From NCBI GenBank assembly GCA_947685225.1, contig CANTUV010000037.1, positions 29,221,001-29,285,000 on the forward strand: a DNA stretch of 64,000 bases. Direction: 5' to 3'. The notes beneath the pieces are model-generated. The model was not told where the DNA came from. It made no database searches and saw nothing but the letters and a program-made list of their open reading frames with translations. Below, piece after piece: positions 44,053-54,683 of this stretch. A program made the translations under genes and the position numbers. Each line of letters begins with the position of its first letter. Within the stretch, counting starts at the first letter, position 1. Source of the DNA: Garcia nutans. Lineage: Eukaryota > Streptophyta > Magnoliopsida > Malpighiales > Euphorbiaceae.

Positions 44053-47000
44053 TCACAATTGGCTTGCAGGTATGCCTAAAATCTACTACCAATGAAAGCA
44101 CATGGCTTGTGGATAGTGGATGCTCAAGGCATATGACTGGAAATGCAAAGCTCTTTACAAGTATTACCTATAAACATGGAGGTAACGTAACTTTTGGAAA
44201 CAATGATAAAGGTAAAATTCTTGGTGTTGGCTCCATTGGTTCTATTGGTAAGGATTTAATTGAAGATGTATGGCTTGTTGATGGTTTGAAACATAACTTG
44301 CTAAGTGTTAGTCAACTTTGTGATAAAGCATACTTTGTTAAGTTTGATTCCAAGGAATGCAAAATCACAAATTCAAATGATGTTATCATATTTAAGGGTA
44401 CTAGAACAAACAACACTTACAATGTAAGCATACATTCTAATCATACATGTTTAATGTCCACTAATAATGATGCATGGTTATGGCATAGAAGACTAGGACA
44501 TGCTGGTATGGATCAATTGAAATATATTTGTAATGAGAATTTAGTTGATGGCTTACCTAAGATAAAATATGATAAAGACAGAATTTGTGAACCTTGTCAA
44601 CATGGTAAGCAACATAAAAGCTCATTTAAATCAAAGTGTGTTATAAGCACCTCTAGACCTTTAGAGCTCATTCATTTAGACTTGTTTGGACCAAATAGAG
44701 TTACAAGCTTAGGAGGCAAATCATATGCATTTGTTCTTGTTGATGACTACTCTAGATTCACATGGGTTAATTTCTTAGCTCAAAAGAATGAAGCCTTTAA
44801 TTACTTCAAAACCTTTGCAAAAAGAGTTTAAAATGAAAAAGGATATGTGATCACATCTATTAGAAGTGATCATGGCAAAGAATTTGAAAATGAAAACTTT
44901 GAAAACTTTTGCAATGAACTTGGCATTTCACACAATTTTTCTGCTCCTAGAACTCCACAGCAAAATGGTGTAGTTGAAAGGAAAAATAGAACTTTAATCG
45001 AAATGGCTAGGACAATGCTCAATGAATATGATTTACCATCTTATTTTTGGGCGGAAGCCGTTAATACAGCTTGTTACATTGCAAATCGTGTTTATAAAAG
45101 GCATTTAACTAATAAAACTTCTTATGAGCTATGGAATGGAAGAATACCCAGAATTGGATATTTTAGAGTATTTGGATGCAAATGCTTCATATTGAATACC
45201 AAGGATAATCTTGGAAAATTCTCATCCAAATCAGATGAAGGCATATTCTTAGGATATTCATCATATAGCAAAGCATATAGAGTATTTAATATGAAAACTC
45301 TAGTTATAGAAGAATCAATGCATGTTGTATTTGATGAATCATCTAAACTTGATCAAAAGAAAGGTATTACTTTCAATGACCCTGCAGGCACTCTTGAACC
45401 TCTTGAATCTATTGATGCTCCAAAGATCAATCAACTTGAAGAAAAGGCTCAAGATCTACCTAAGGATTGGCAATACAAGAAAGATCATCCAAAGGAACTC
45501 ATCATTGGAGAAACATCAAAGGGAGTAACTACTAGATCTAGAATTAATCATATTGATGTTAATGTTGCTTTTGTTTCTCAAATTGAACCAAAAACTATTG
45601 AGGAAGCTTTAAATGATGAAAATTGGATAACTGCAATGCAAGATGAACTTAATCAATTTGAAAGAAATAATGTTTGGCAACTTACTCCTAGACCTATAGA
45701 TCATTCTATAATAGGATGCAAATGGGTTTATAGGAATAAGCTTGATGAAAATGGTCACATCATTAGAAATAAAGCAAGATTGGTAGCCAAAGGTTATAAT
45801 CAAGAAGAAGGTATTGACTATGATGAAACCTTTGCCCCCGTAGCTAGATTAGAAGCTATTAGAATATTACTTGCCTTTGCATGTCATATGAATTTTAAGC
45901 TTCATCAAATGGATGTTAAAAGTGCATTTCTAAACGGACTCATAAATGAAGAAGTTTATGTTGAACAACCTCCTGGTTTTGAAAACTACAAATTTCCTGA
46001 TCATGTTTTCAAACTTACCAAAGCTTTATATGGATTAAAGCAAGCACCTAGAGCTTGGTATGATAAACTTAGTGCATATTTGCTTGAAAATGGTTTTTCA
46101 AAAGGAAAAGTAGACACAACTCTTTTTGTTAAAAAGGATAAGCACAACATTTTGATTGTACAAATTTATGTGGATGACATAATATTTGGAGCTACTAATG
46201 AAGCCTTGTGCAAAGAATTTGCTTCTTGTATGACTAGGGAATTTGAAATGAGCATGATGGGTGAACTCAAGTTTTTCCTTGGACTGCAAGTCAAGCAATG
46301 TAAAGATGGGATCTTCATCAACCAATCCAAATATACAAAAGAACTCATCAAGAAATTTGGAATGGATGGCTGCAAAACTAGCAAAACTCCTATGAGCACA
46401 TCATTGAAATTAGGTAAAGATGATAATGGTAAAGCAGTAGATGAGAAGAAATATCGAGGTATCATCGGATCACTACTTTACTTAACTGCTTCTAGGCCTG
46501 ATATAATGTATAGTGTATGTCTTTGTGCTAGATTTCAAACTAGTCCTAAAGAATCACACTTGAATGCCACTAAGAGAATCTTGAAATATTTGAGTGGTAC
46601 AATACATTTAGGACTTTGGTATCCTAAAAACACATCATTTCATATTATAGGATTTTCAGATGCAGATTATGCTGGTAGTATATTAGATAGGAAAAGCACA
46701 ACAGGAGCATGTCACTTTCTTAGTAATTGTCTAGTTTCTTGGCATAGTAAGAAACAAGCATCAGTTGCTTTATCCACAACGGAAGCTGAATATGTTGCAG
46801 CATGTTTTTGTTGCACACAAGTATTATGGATGAAACAACAATTGCTTGACTATGGTAAAATGTTTAACAATATCTCCATTAAATGTGACAACACTAGTGC
46901 TATCAATTTGTCTAAGAATCCTATCCAACATTCTAGATCCAAACACATAGATATTAGACATCATTTCTTAAGAGAAAATGTACAAAATCAGAATATAACC

Positions 47001-47120
47001 TTAGAATTCATAGATATAGAAAATCAACTTGCTGATGTCTTTACAAAACCCTTGAATGAAGAAAGACTTAACTTCATCAAACTCAATTTAGGAATGATTG
47101 ATGGAATCACTTTGAGTTAA
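44049..47120 (+). pseudogene. pol: Copia Pol (PR-INT-RT-RNase H), one in-frame stop
   Basis: A single frame from ATG 44049 to TAA 47120, interrupted only by TAA at 44829-44831. Domains in order: protease WLVDSGCSRHMTGN; GAG-pre-integrase WLWHRRLGHAGMDQL and zinc region CEPCQHGK; integrase core with HLDLFGP, SIRSDHGKEFEN and TPQQNGVVERKNRTL (D-D-E); reverse transcriptase with LHQMDVKSAFLNG and YVDDIIFG; RNase H with SDADYAGS, STTEAEYVA and CDNTSAINLSKNP; C-terminal LADVFTKPL. The stop sits between the first and second catalytic Asp of integrase, at KRV*NEKGY, where a glutamine codon is usual. The frame is -1 relative to gag. Confidence 0.93.
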
Positions 47121-47678
47121 TTAGAATTTTTTGCCTTAAAATAAAGTTTCTATGTGCATGAAATTAATTTTTCTTAACACACTTAGAATATCTTCCATCT
47201 TTCCTTGAATCTTTCATTTTTAAGAATGTCGCGGTCGCTCCAGTGTTCTTTCGCGCTCGCTACTTCGTCTGCTAGTTTCATTCAATAAAAATCTCTGAGT
47301 GCGGTCGAGAAAATTTGTGCGTGATCGCACCAATTTGAATAGTTTCGACCGTTACAGTTGTTTTCTTCACTCGCGAGCGTACTGATCATAATAATGGTCG
47401 CTGTACACCATTTCGCGATCGCACCTTGTTAAATCTGCGACCGCACCCTGTACACTCTGCTCGAAAATTTATAACCGTTGGCTGTGTGACAGGTCGCAAC
47501 TCTTAACTCTCAACAGTCATAAACGGCTATTTTCTTTACTTCATCTATTTAAGAGTGTTTTGCATCAGTTTATCTGATATTTTGCCTATCAAAGCACACA
47601 AACTTCCTTCTGAAACCCTAAAAACTTCTACTTCTCAATCACCCTCTGTCTTCCAATTTACTTCTACTCTCTTTTCTA
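47121..47678 (+). promoter_or_regulatory. Spacer before ORF3 with CGACCGC-type motifs
   Basis: About 560 bp without a gene. Between 47229 and 47460 there are GCGGTCG, CGACCGC, CGACCGT, CGCGATCGC and other CpG-rich blocks, the same vocabulary as in the LTR array and unlike the AT-rich surroundings. A TATTTAAGAG string (about 47547) lies some 130 bp before the ORF3 start, so an internal promoter is possible. Confidence 0.5.
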
Positions 47679-49070
47679 ATGGCTCCCAAAAGAAAAACCA
47701 CTTCCAAAATTAAGGGTCAAGCTAAGAGAGTTCCAGGAATCACCATTAGAGAACCTGTTGTTGAACCTCCATCTCCTCCACAGTCAAAAAGGGGTGAGAA
47801 AATTCACAAACCTCATCACCAAACCACTGAGGAAGACATTAGGTATGCCATGCTAAAGAAGAAGAAGGTTGAAGGCACCAAATCACCTTTTGGTGGGATG
47901 CTGTCTGCCTTGAACATCAAGGACGAAATTGAAGAATTGTTGGATGTCCTTGGATGGAGAAATTTTGTCTTTCCAGAAGAGGTAGGCTACTCTAGTCTAA
48001 GTAAGGAGTTTCTCATGTCTTTCCAAATTGAGAAAAATGCAAACTTTGCACTAGGGTGGTATGGGGTTAGGTTCAAACTCTTTGATCAGTATCAATTCTT
48101 AACCCTAGAAGGATTTGGCAACATTTGGAACTTCCCTTCTGAAGGTATAACCTCCTACAATGACCAAATCTTCTCAAACCCAACCCTCTCTGATTTCTGG
48201 CGAGAAATTTCCATTGAAACTTCCTTTGAAAAGGAATCTAATGCCAGGCACATCAAATCTCTCACCCACTGGATGCTTCATAGGATTATCACCTATACCA
48301 TTCATCAAAGAGCAGATGGGAATGAGAAAGTAACCAAGAGAGACCTTATCTTTCTCTATGCTTTCACCCACAACATCAAAATGAACACAACCAAGTTCTT
48401 GATTGACACCCTTTACCATCATGCTGTTACAAGAACTGGTACCTTCTTCCTATCCTCTCAAGTTACTCAAATAGCTAGGCACCTAAACCTTCTGAATGAT
48501 TTGAACTTAGCTACTTTGAGGAACCCTTTCACTCTAGCCTCCAATGCTATCACAATGGATTACTTAGAGCATGCTGGTTGTGTAAGGAAGATAGAAGGGT
48601 CATATGTATACTGCTATGGCAAGAAAGGAGTTATGGATAAACAAAAGAAAAGGCCAAGGTATACAATTGAGGAAGAGGGAGATTCTGTAGAAGTTGCAGT
48701 AGAACTACCTTCAAAAGCTGCTTCATCAAAAGCTGCTCATGAAACTGCTTCATCCTCCACACAACTCATCCTCCAAGCTATCAAAACTCTCTCCAGGAAA
48801 CTCACTAAGTTCAAGAAAAGTGTTTCCAAGAGATTCCAGCACTTAAACAAGAGGATAGACCTTATATCCCACATGCACCATGATCTTTATGACATGCAAG
48901 GCAAATTGGACTTGCCTCAATGCAATCTTGAAGATTGGGATATAAGTGATCACACCCAAAGCGTTGCTGAAGGAGAAGAATCCCTTAGCACTAGCTCTAC
49001 CTCTGTTGCACCTCAAGATAAAGGGAAAGCTCCTTTAGTTGAAGAAGAGTTAGATGTAGACTCAGAATAG
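47679..49070 (+). CDS. Third ORF in env position of copia element (plant transposon protein-like)
   Basis: 463 codons, intact. Basic N-terminus (MAPKRKTTSKIKGQAKR). A globular region about 80-300 holds VLGWRNFVFPEEVGYSSL, GWYGVRFKLFDQYQF, and HIKSLTHWMLHRIITYTIHQR followed by VTKRDLIFLYAFTHNIKMN. The last two blocks have the pattern of the putative plant transposon protein domain found in ORFs of Athila and related elements (memory of the family, not searched). Helical region about 355-405 (ILQAIKTLSRKLTKFKKSV) and an acidic, serine-rich tail. No signal peptide or hydrophobic membrane segment is visible, so a fusion-glycoprotein role is not supported. Sireviruses often carry an ORF here, called env-like. 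Its reading frame is open although pol has a stop. Function unknown. Confidence 0.85.
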   Translation: MAPKRKTTSKIKGQAKRVPGITIREPVVEPPSPPQSKRGEKIHKPHHQTTEEDIRYAMLKKKKVEGTKSPFGGMLSALNIKDEIEELLDVLGWRNFVFPEEVGYSSLSKEFLMSFQIEKNANFALGWYGVRFKLFDQYQFLTLEGFGNIWNFPSEGITSYNDQIFSNPTLSDFWREISIETSFEKESNARHIKSLTHWMLHRIITYTIHQRADGNEKVTKRDLIFLYAFTHNIKMNTTKFLIDTLYHHAVTRTGTFFLSSQVTQIARHLNLLNDLNLATLRNPFTLASNAITMDYLEHAGCVRKIEGSYVYCYGKKGVMDKQKKRPRYTIEEEGDSVEVAVELPSKAASSKAAHETASSSTQLILQAIKTLSRKLTKFKKSVSKRFQHLNKRIDLISHMHHDLYDMQGKLDLPQCNLEDWDISDHTQSVAEGEESLSTSSTSVAPQDKGKAPLVEEELDVDSE

Positions 49071-49214
49071 CTTAGCTTTAATTTGTTTTTGTTTGCATTT
49101 TCATATGTTTGCTGCTTATGTTTCATGTCTTGTACTTTCCTTCACTTTAATATATATAATGTTTATATTCCCTTTCATTGTTTCATTTGTTTTTAACATT
49201 TGTTTCATTTTGCC

Positions 49215-49512
49215 TCTGACAATGGGGGAGAAAATATCAAAATGGAATGAAAATACAATAATGGGAAAACATAATGGGAAAACAAGAACAAACAAGAACA
49301 ATTTGTTACAATTTGTTGAACATTTGAACAACTATGAAAATTTGTAAATAAAGTGAAAAATGTTTATGGGGGAGAAATGTTTGCATCAAACAATAACATA
49401 TGTTGAAAGATACATCTCATAATACATTCACAATGCTCTTAACCATGATTGTTGCATATGTTAAGGGGGAGCATCATTCCATTTGAATTGTCAAAGTCAA
49501 AATGGGGGAGAT
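49215..49512 (+). promoter_or_regulatory. Multiple PPT-like tracts before the 3' LTR of C
   Basis: Four G-rich purine tracts: AATGGGGGAGAAAA (about 49222), TATGGGGGAGAAAT (about 49365), AAGGGGGAGCA (about 49462) and AATGGGGGAGAT adjoining the LTR (49501-49512). Repeated PPTs upstream of the 3' LTR are a published hallmark of Sireviruses. Confidence 0.8.
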
Positions 49513-50922
49513 TGTTAGACAAATGATCTTAATTTTGATCCTTGACAACTCAAATGGATGATCTATTTTAACTTGTGTTTGAGAAAGCTTGTTGCAGGAT
49601 TAGGTTGCTTCAATTAAAGGTGAACAGAACAAGTATAGCGGTCGCACCTCAACTGAATACGACCGCTCCATGCAATTACAAAATGAAACCTTGTCACAGT
49701 AGGTTTCGCGATCAAAAGTTCGACCATAGTCGCGACCGCTCCTACATAATAGCGACCGTCCTAATATTTGCCCGACTGCTACTCAAGGAACGTAAATCAT
49801 TACAATCACAGTAAGGTTCGCGGTAACAAGAACGGTGAATAACTCGACCTCGCTTATCACTGTCGCGACCGCCCCATTCAGAGTCGCGACCGCCCCACAA
49901 TTCAAGAAGAAATTGCTCAAAGAGACAGTAGTGTTCGCGTCCTCAGATGCGTCCAGAAGTTCGACGCGAGAATGTGAGTTCGACCGCGAAAAGCTACGAA
50001 GGGCGACCGCGAAGATTCAAATTATGGCGGACATCTCTTTTGCTCTGTCAGAAAGTGACACGTGACATGACCGTTGTAAACCCACTTCAATATTCAAAAA
50101 GGGCGACCGCACCTCTGCTTGGCGCGACCGTCCCGACAAACACAGCATGGGCAAGAAACGGTCCGACAAACACATCATGGGCAAGATTCCAGCTGTAGAG
50201 CACTAAAATTCGACCGTTGAAGCTTTTTCAAAAGTAGCGACCGTCCCTGGTTAAAAGGACGACCGCGTGAAGCATGAGCGCGACCATCCTTGTATGAAGG
50301 GCGACCGCTAAGTGCTTCGGACAGTTTAAGTAAAGAAGGTCTAATCTGCCAAGACTTTATTCTAAACAGCAATAACGGCTAGTAAGACCACATTGGCTAT
50401 AAATACAATGTTTCCATGAGAAAACAAAAAAAGAGATAACATTATTAAGAAAAGATTTTCATAGCCAAGCAACAAATTTCCTTTTGCTTAAACTTGTATT
50501 TGAATTGTTATGAATGTTAGGTGTTAGCATTGAAAACACCATTGTATAAGTTTGAGTGTAAGCTTGGGAACACTTGGGTTGTGAGAGTAAGCCTTGTAAA
50601 ACTCTTGTTAGGTTGAGAGAGTGAGCCTTGTAAAACTCTTGTTTCGGTTGTAAGTGTGAGCCTAAGAAAAACACTTGTAAAGTTGGAAGTGAGCTTGTGA
50701 AAACTTCAAAGACTAGTGGAACCTTAACAAGTTGTTAAGGAAGTGGATGTAGGATTGAAGTAAATCCGAACCACTATAAATCTTGTGTGTTCTTTTCTTC
50801 TTCCATTACTCAATCAATTCTCTATTCCGCATTTCTCGTTTGTTGAGTTTTTTTTTTAACTGTCATAACTTCTTGAGGAAACCAATTCACCCCCCCCTCT
50901 TGGTTGCCATCTTGGGACAACA
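49513..50922 (+). repeat. 3' LTR of element C
   Basis: 1410 bp, nearly identical to the 5' LTR; substitutions seen for example near 49624, 49722, 49752, 49776 and 50279. The C-run and T-run are shorter. The open frames in it (49575-50674) are LTR shadows duplicated at 40805-41904. Confidence 0.92.
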
Positions 50923-50927
50923 TTTAT

Positions 50928-51262
50928 AAATCAAACACATATCAATAATCAAACTTTTTACTTATAAACTCCATATCATTTCTTTATATCATAATCACCT
51001 CTCAATTATCAACATTTCAAAATTTACTTTCATATGAAACCTCATTTACGTACTATCATTTATCTCATGTAATTCAAATACATCACAATTCACATAATGC
51101 CACGTTCGAGACCAACCTAGGTGTGAATGCATATGCATGTCTTACCAATTGCATTTCCAAAATCTTTTTTTTTTTCAATTCTTATTTAAACTCTTCAAAA
51201 ATTTTCTTTTTAATTTCACTTAGGCCGAGAATCTTGAACCTAAGCTCTGATACCAAAATAAT
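50928..51262 (-). other. Interior of element B (5' part) with tRNA-Met primer site
   Basis: On the minus strand TGGTATCAGAGCTT (51255-51242) follows LTR B after 7 nt. The remaining 290 bp are non-coding. The homologous stretch in A is 54151-54683. Confidence 0.8.
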
Positions 51263-53156
51263 TGTAACACCCCCATACTCTATATAAGTACTATACATAT
51301 ACCTGGTATACATACAATACGTATATAAAGTATAAGAATGTCACTTTTCGTTTTACTTTGAAACCCTTTATTCAAGTTCAAGCGATATTACATTAAATTA
51401 AAGAACATTTACGAAAATCATTATTCTTATAAAAATACAACATAATTAAAATCACATATGTATGCATCACCTTCTAGTTGGTCTCGAGACACTCTTACCC
51501 TTCTCGTGGCATCACAGCTAGACTTCTAGATCAACCGCATAAATAGCTGCGCGATTAAACATCCGCGCTAAGCCCGAAAGCTTAGTAGTACAACTAAATA
51601 ATAAAATACACTTTACCAAAATTATCATACCTCATATGTTTAGCATTATGTTTTATTGTTCTCTTACCACGTTTTCCTTTCTCAATGCATTCTTCATAAG
51701 TTCCCACTAATCTCATATACATAAACATATACATTAATTCAACCAATTACCATTCAAAGACCTATTCAACACCTTTACGAAAGCAATTCTCACAAATTCC
51801 ATATTCATATATATATATATATTTTACACATCATACTTTATTTTTATAAAATCATATATCAAGAAAGTCCCTCAAAACATATTCACCTTCAATACATCAA
51901 TGCACATATTACAAAAGCATACTTCATAACATTATTTTATCCATAATTCATCAAACATGAATCATACTTCCAATAAAGGCAGTTGTAGATCTCATTACTC
52001 ATTTATTTCAACATTTAATATCACATTGACAACAAAGACAGACTCGGGCCCAAACAACATACTAATATGTTATTCCAAGTTCAGAGTTACTGCTTTGGTC
52101 CATAATCATAATCATCAAGCCCGTAGGCATCATCTATATATATCTCTATCCATGGATAGTGTAACAGACCCAGTCTCTTGGACCATCAACTCGGCAAATC
52201 TCGAGGAGATCCTCAACCCGGCAAGACTGTTACTATAATTCACATTTCACATGTCACATTTATCAAGTAACAGACCCAGTCTCTTGGACCATCAACCCGA
52301 CTAAATCGAGGAGATCCTCAACCCGGCAAGACTGTTACAAATCATATATCTCATAATCACAATTAGCATAGTGTAACAGACCCAGTTTCTTGGATCTCAA
52401 TTCGTCTCAAATTGAAGAGATCCTCAACCCGGCAAGACTGTTACCTTTCATTTTATAGGCATGCCTCCAAACTCAGAACTCTGAAAATGAATAACATATC
52501 AGACACACAATTCATCTATTATTTCATTATCAATTCTCATCATCATCTAGGCAAACATGCCCCACTTAATTCAATTGAATCATCACAGCCAATCACAATG
52601 GCTTCATATCACATTATATCTCAAATCACATTTCAAGTTTCATCATTGATATATGCAACATCAATTACATTACTAAACAAACATATCATGAATCAATCAT
52701 ACCATACAGGCATGCTTCAATCATAAAATTAGAGTAATTCATCATCAATGATCTCATGATATTCCACATTATACACAACATGCCATTATTCATATGCATC
52801 ATCAATCTACATATAGTACAATACAATTCATGAGATTGACAATGCATAAAACCTAACATGGTTCATATAATATCAACGTTATCATCAAATCATATTGATC
52901 AATTCAATTCATCACTCAAGTATACATAATCAATGACATTGCACATACTTTTTCATTGATCATTATATCTTCCACATTTCCTATATTATCATTGATATAT
53001 TCATACATAACCATTTACCTTATTCAAGAACTTAGAATCCTCCATATACATTTGGTTGGATCATTATCGTTTTAAGTGTGTTTAGGTACAAAAGACATTT
53101 GAAGATCCAACAATGTTTGAAGACCAAATAACAAACACATTTGCAAACACCCTCAA

Positions 53157-53499
53157 GGGACACGGCCAAGCTTGTGGCCGTGTCTCCCAATATAAACATC
53201 CAGTAGCCAACACGCCCAAGGGACACGGCCAAGCTTGTGGCCGTGTCACTCAACACCAATTCAAGCAATAGCAAACACGGGCAATGGACACGGCCAAGCC
53301 AGTGGTCGTGTCTCTCAACACAACAATCCAGTACCAAACACGGACAAGGGACACGGCCGTGTCTCTCAACATAAATTAGACAGTAGCAAACACAGGCAAG
53401 GGACACGGCCAAGCCAGTGGCCGTGTCTCTCCAAAACTCATCCAACACGGCCAAATTTGCCCTAACTTGGCCGTGTCTCTCATAACATGGCCGTGTCCT
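53157..53499. repeat. Palindrome array in 5' LTR of B
   Basis: The same units as at 36595-36937, including two AGCTTG-loop dyads at the left. A few arm changes are visible (for example CCAGTGGTCGTGTC near 53300). Confidence 0.88.
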
Positions 53500-53935
53500 A
53501 CAATAATTTAAAGACCAAACACTCGAAATTCATCCAAACCAAACCCCAAATCAACATTTCATCATTTTCCTTACAATTATCTCAACTCATCATCACTTAG
53601 ATGTTAATTTCACACATTTATATACTTCAATCTCTTGTTATCATCCACTTACACACCAATCAAACCAAACATAACCTAAATCCAAAAGAAATCCAACTAA
53701 GAAGATAAAAACTTATATATATAAGTATAATCAATAAATTCAACTCAAGAGATGAGTACTTACCTGAATATGTTGCCAAATCTTCATCTCCATCTTCAAT
53801 ACTCTTAACATCCTTAAGAAATTTTGATGAAGATCACCTTTCTCTCTCTCTCTCTCGTGCTCTCTTGTCCACGTAGAAGAAGAACAGAAGAAGAAGAAAG
53901 AAAGAAGGTTCTCCTCTCTTCCTTCGTTCTTATCT

Positions 53936-53941
53936 CATATA

Positions 53942-53985
<44 letters not shown>

Positions 53986-54011
53986 TAACAATAATAATAA
54001 TAATAATAACA
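53936..54011 (+). repeat. AT then AAT/AAC microsatellite
   Basis: An AT run followed by about 20 AAT/AAC units in LTR B, longer than the partner at 37385-37441. Confidence 0.95.
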
Positions 54012-54150
54012 ATTATACCATTAAATCTCCACCACACACAATTCCTTTTGACTTTCTTCTTCTTTTCTCTTTCCTTCAATACACACATTGAATCCAAATA
54101 CAACAATAACCCCAACACTTTTAGGGTATACTTTAGGATATTACAAACAC

Positions 54151-54683
54151 ATTCAATATTCCACCATACTCTCCTCATTTTAGTAACATATCTTTCAATA
54201 TTAACAATTCAACAATATTTCCTCTATCTAGCAAATCCAACATGAACTCTATTATAAAGAGATTCAAAGTATAGAGGAAAAAGTACATACTTTTATTTCG
54301 ATTTGATTTAAACTCAATTTCAATTTTATTCTCCTTTTCATTTCTTTGTACTTCAACACATTTAACAATTCACTTTACTTGCATAAATTTCCATTTTTAA
54401 TTTATAAATTAAACTTATATAAATCCATATCATTTCTTTCTCTGACTTTACTTTCATGTAAAACATCATTCACACACTAGTATCCATCTCATATAACACA
54501 AATATTTTACAATTCATATAATGCCACATCCGAGACCAACCTAGGTGTCAATGCATATGCATGTATTACTAATTTCATTTCAAAACTTTTCCTTTTTACT
54601 TCTATTTAAACTTTTCAAAGTTTTTTCTTTTTAATTTCACTTAGGCTGAGAATCTCGAACCTAAGCTCTGATACCAAAATAAT
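54151..54683 (-). other. Interior of element A (5' part) with tRNA-Met primer site
   Basis: TGGTATCAGAGCTT on the minus strand (54676-54663), 7 nt from the LTR. The rest is non-coding and resembles 50928-51262. Confidence 0.8.

Larger units (their letters stand above)
40743..50922 (+). mobile_element. Element C: Sirevirus-like Ty1/copia element, nearly intact
   Basis: 10.18 kb with LTRs at 40743-42156 and 49513-50922 and a perfect TSD TTTAT (40738-40742 and 50923-50927). Initiator tRNA-Met primer site TGGTATCAGAGC at 42159-42170, and PPT AATGGGGGAGAT before the 3' LTR. Order: gag, PR-INT-RT-RH (copia order), a third ORF in the env position, then several PPT-like tracts. This is the layout of the Sirevirus (Maximus/SIRE) lineage. 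I count about nine substitutions plus homopolymer length changes between the LTRs, under 1 percent, so it is the youngest datable insertion here. One in-frame stop in integrase is the only lesion I see. Confidence 0.92.
34685..54145 (-). mobile_element. Element B: second LARD-like Tekay-type element, hosting copia element C
   Basis: LTRs at 34685-37573 (2889 bp) and 51263-54145 (2883 bp). Flanking pentamers are AACTC and AACAC, a TSD with one mismatch. The target reads continuously (ATCAAC/ACATTCAATATT) as in the related interior near 40540. The initiator tRNA-Met site is at 51255-51242 and the PPT adjoins 37574. Excluding C, the interior is about 3.5 kb with no coding motif. B lies in the interior of A, 0.5 kb from A's primer site. 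Confidence 0.86.
51263..54145 (-). repeat. 5' LTR of element B
   Basis: 2883 bp. Contains the CCCAGTCTCTTGG triplet (52160-52443), the palindrome array (53157-53499) and the microsatellite (53936-54011). Very similar to 34685-37573, so the insertion is recent. Confidence 0.88.
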
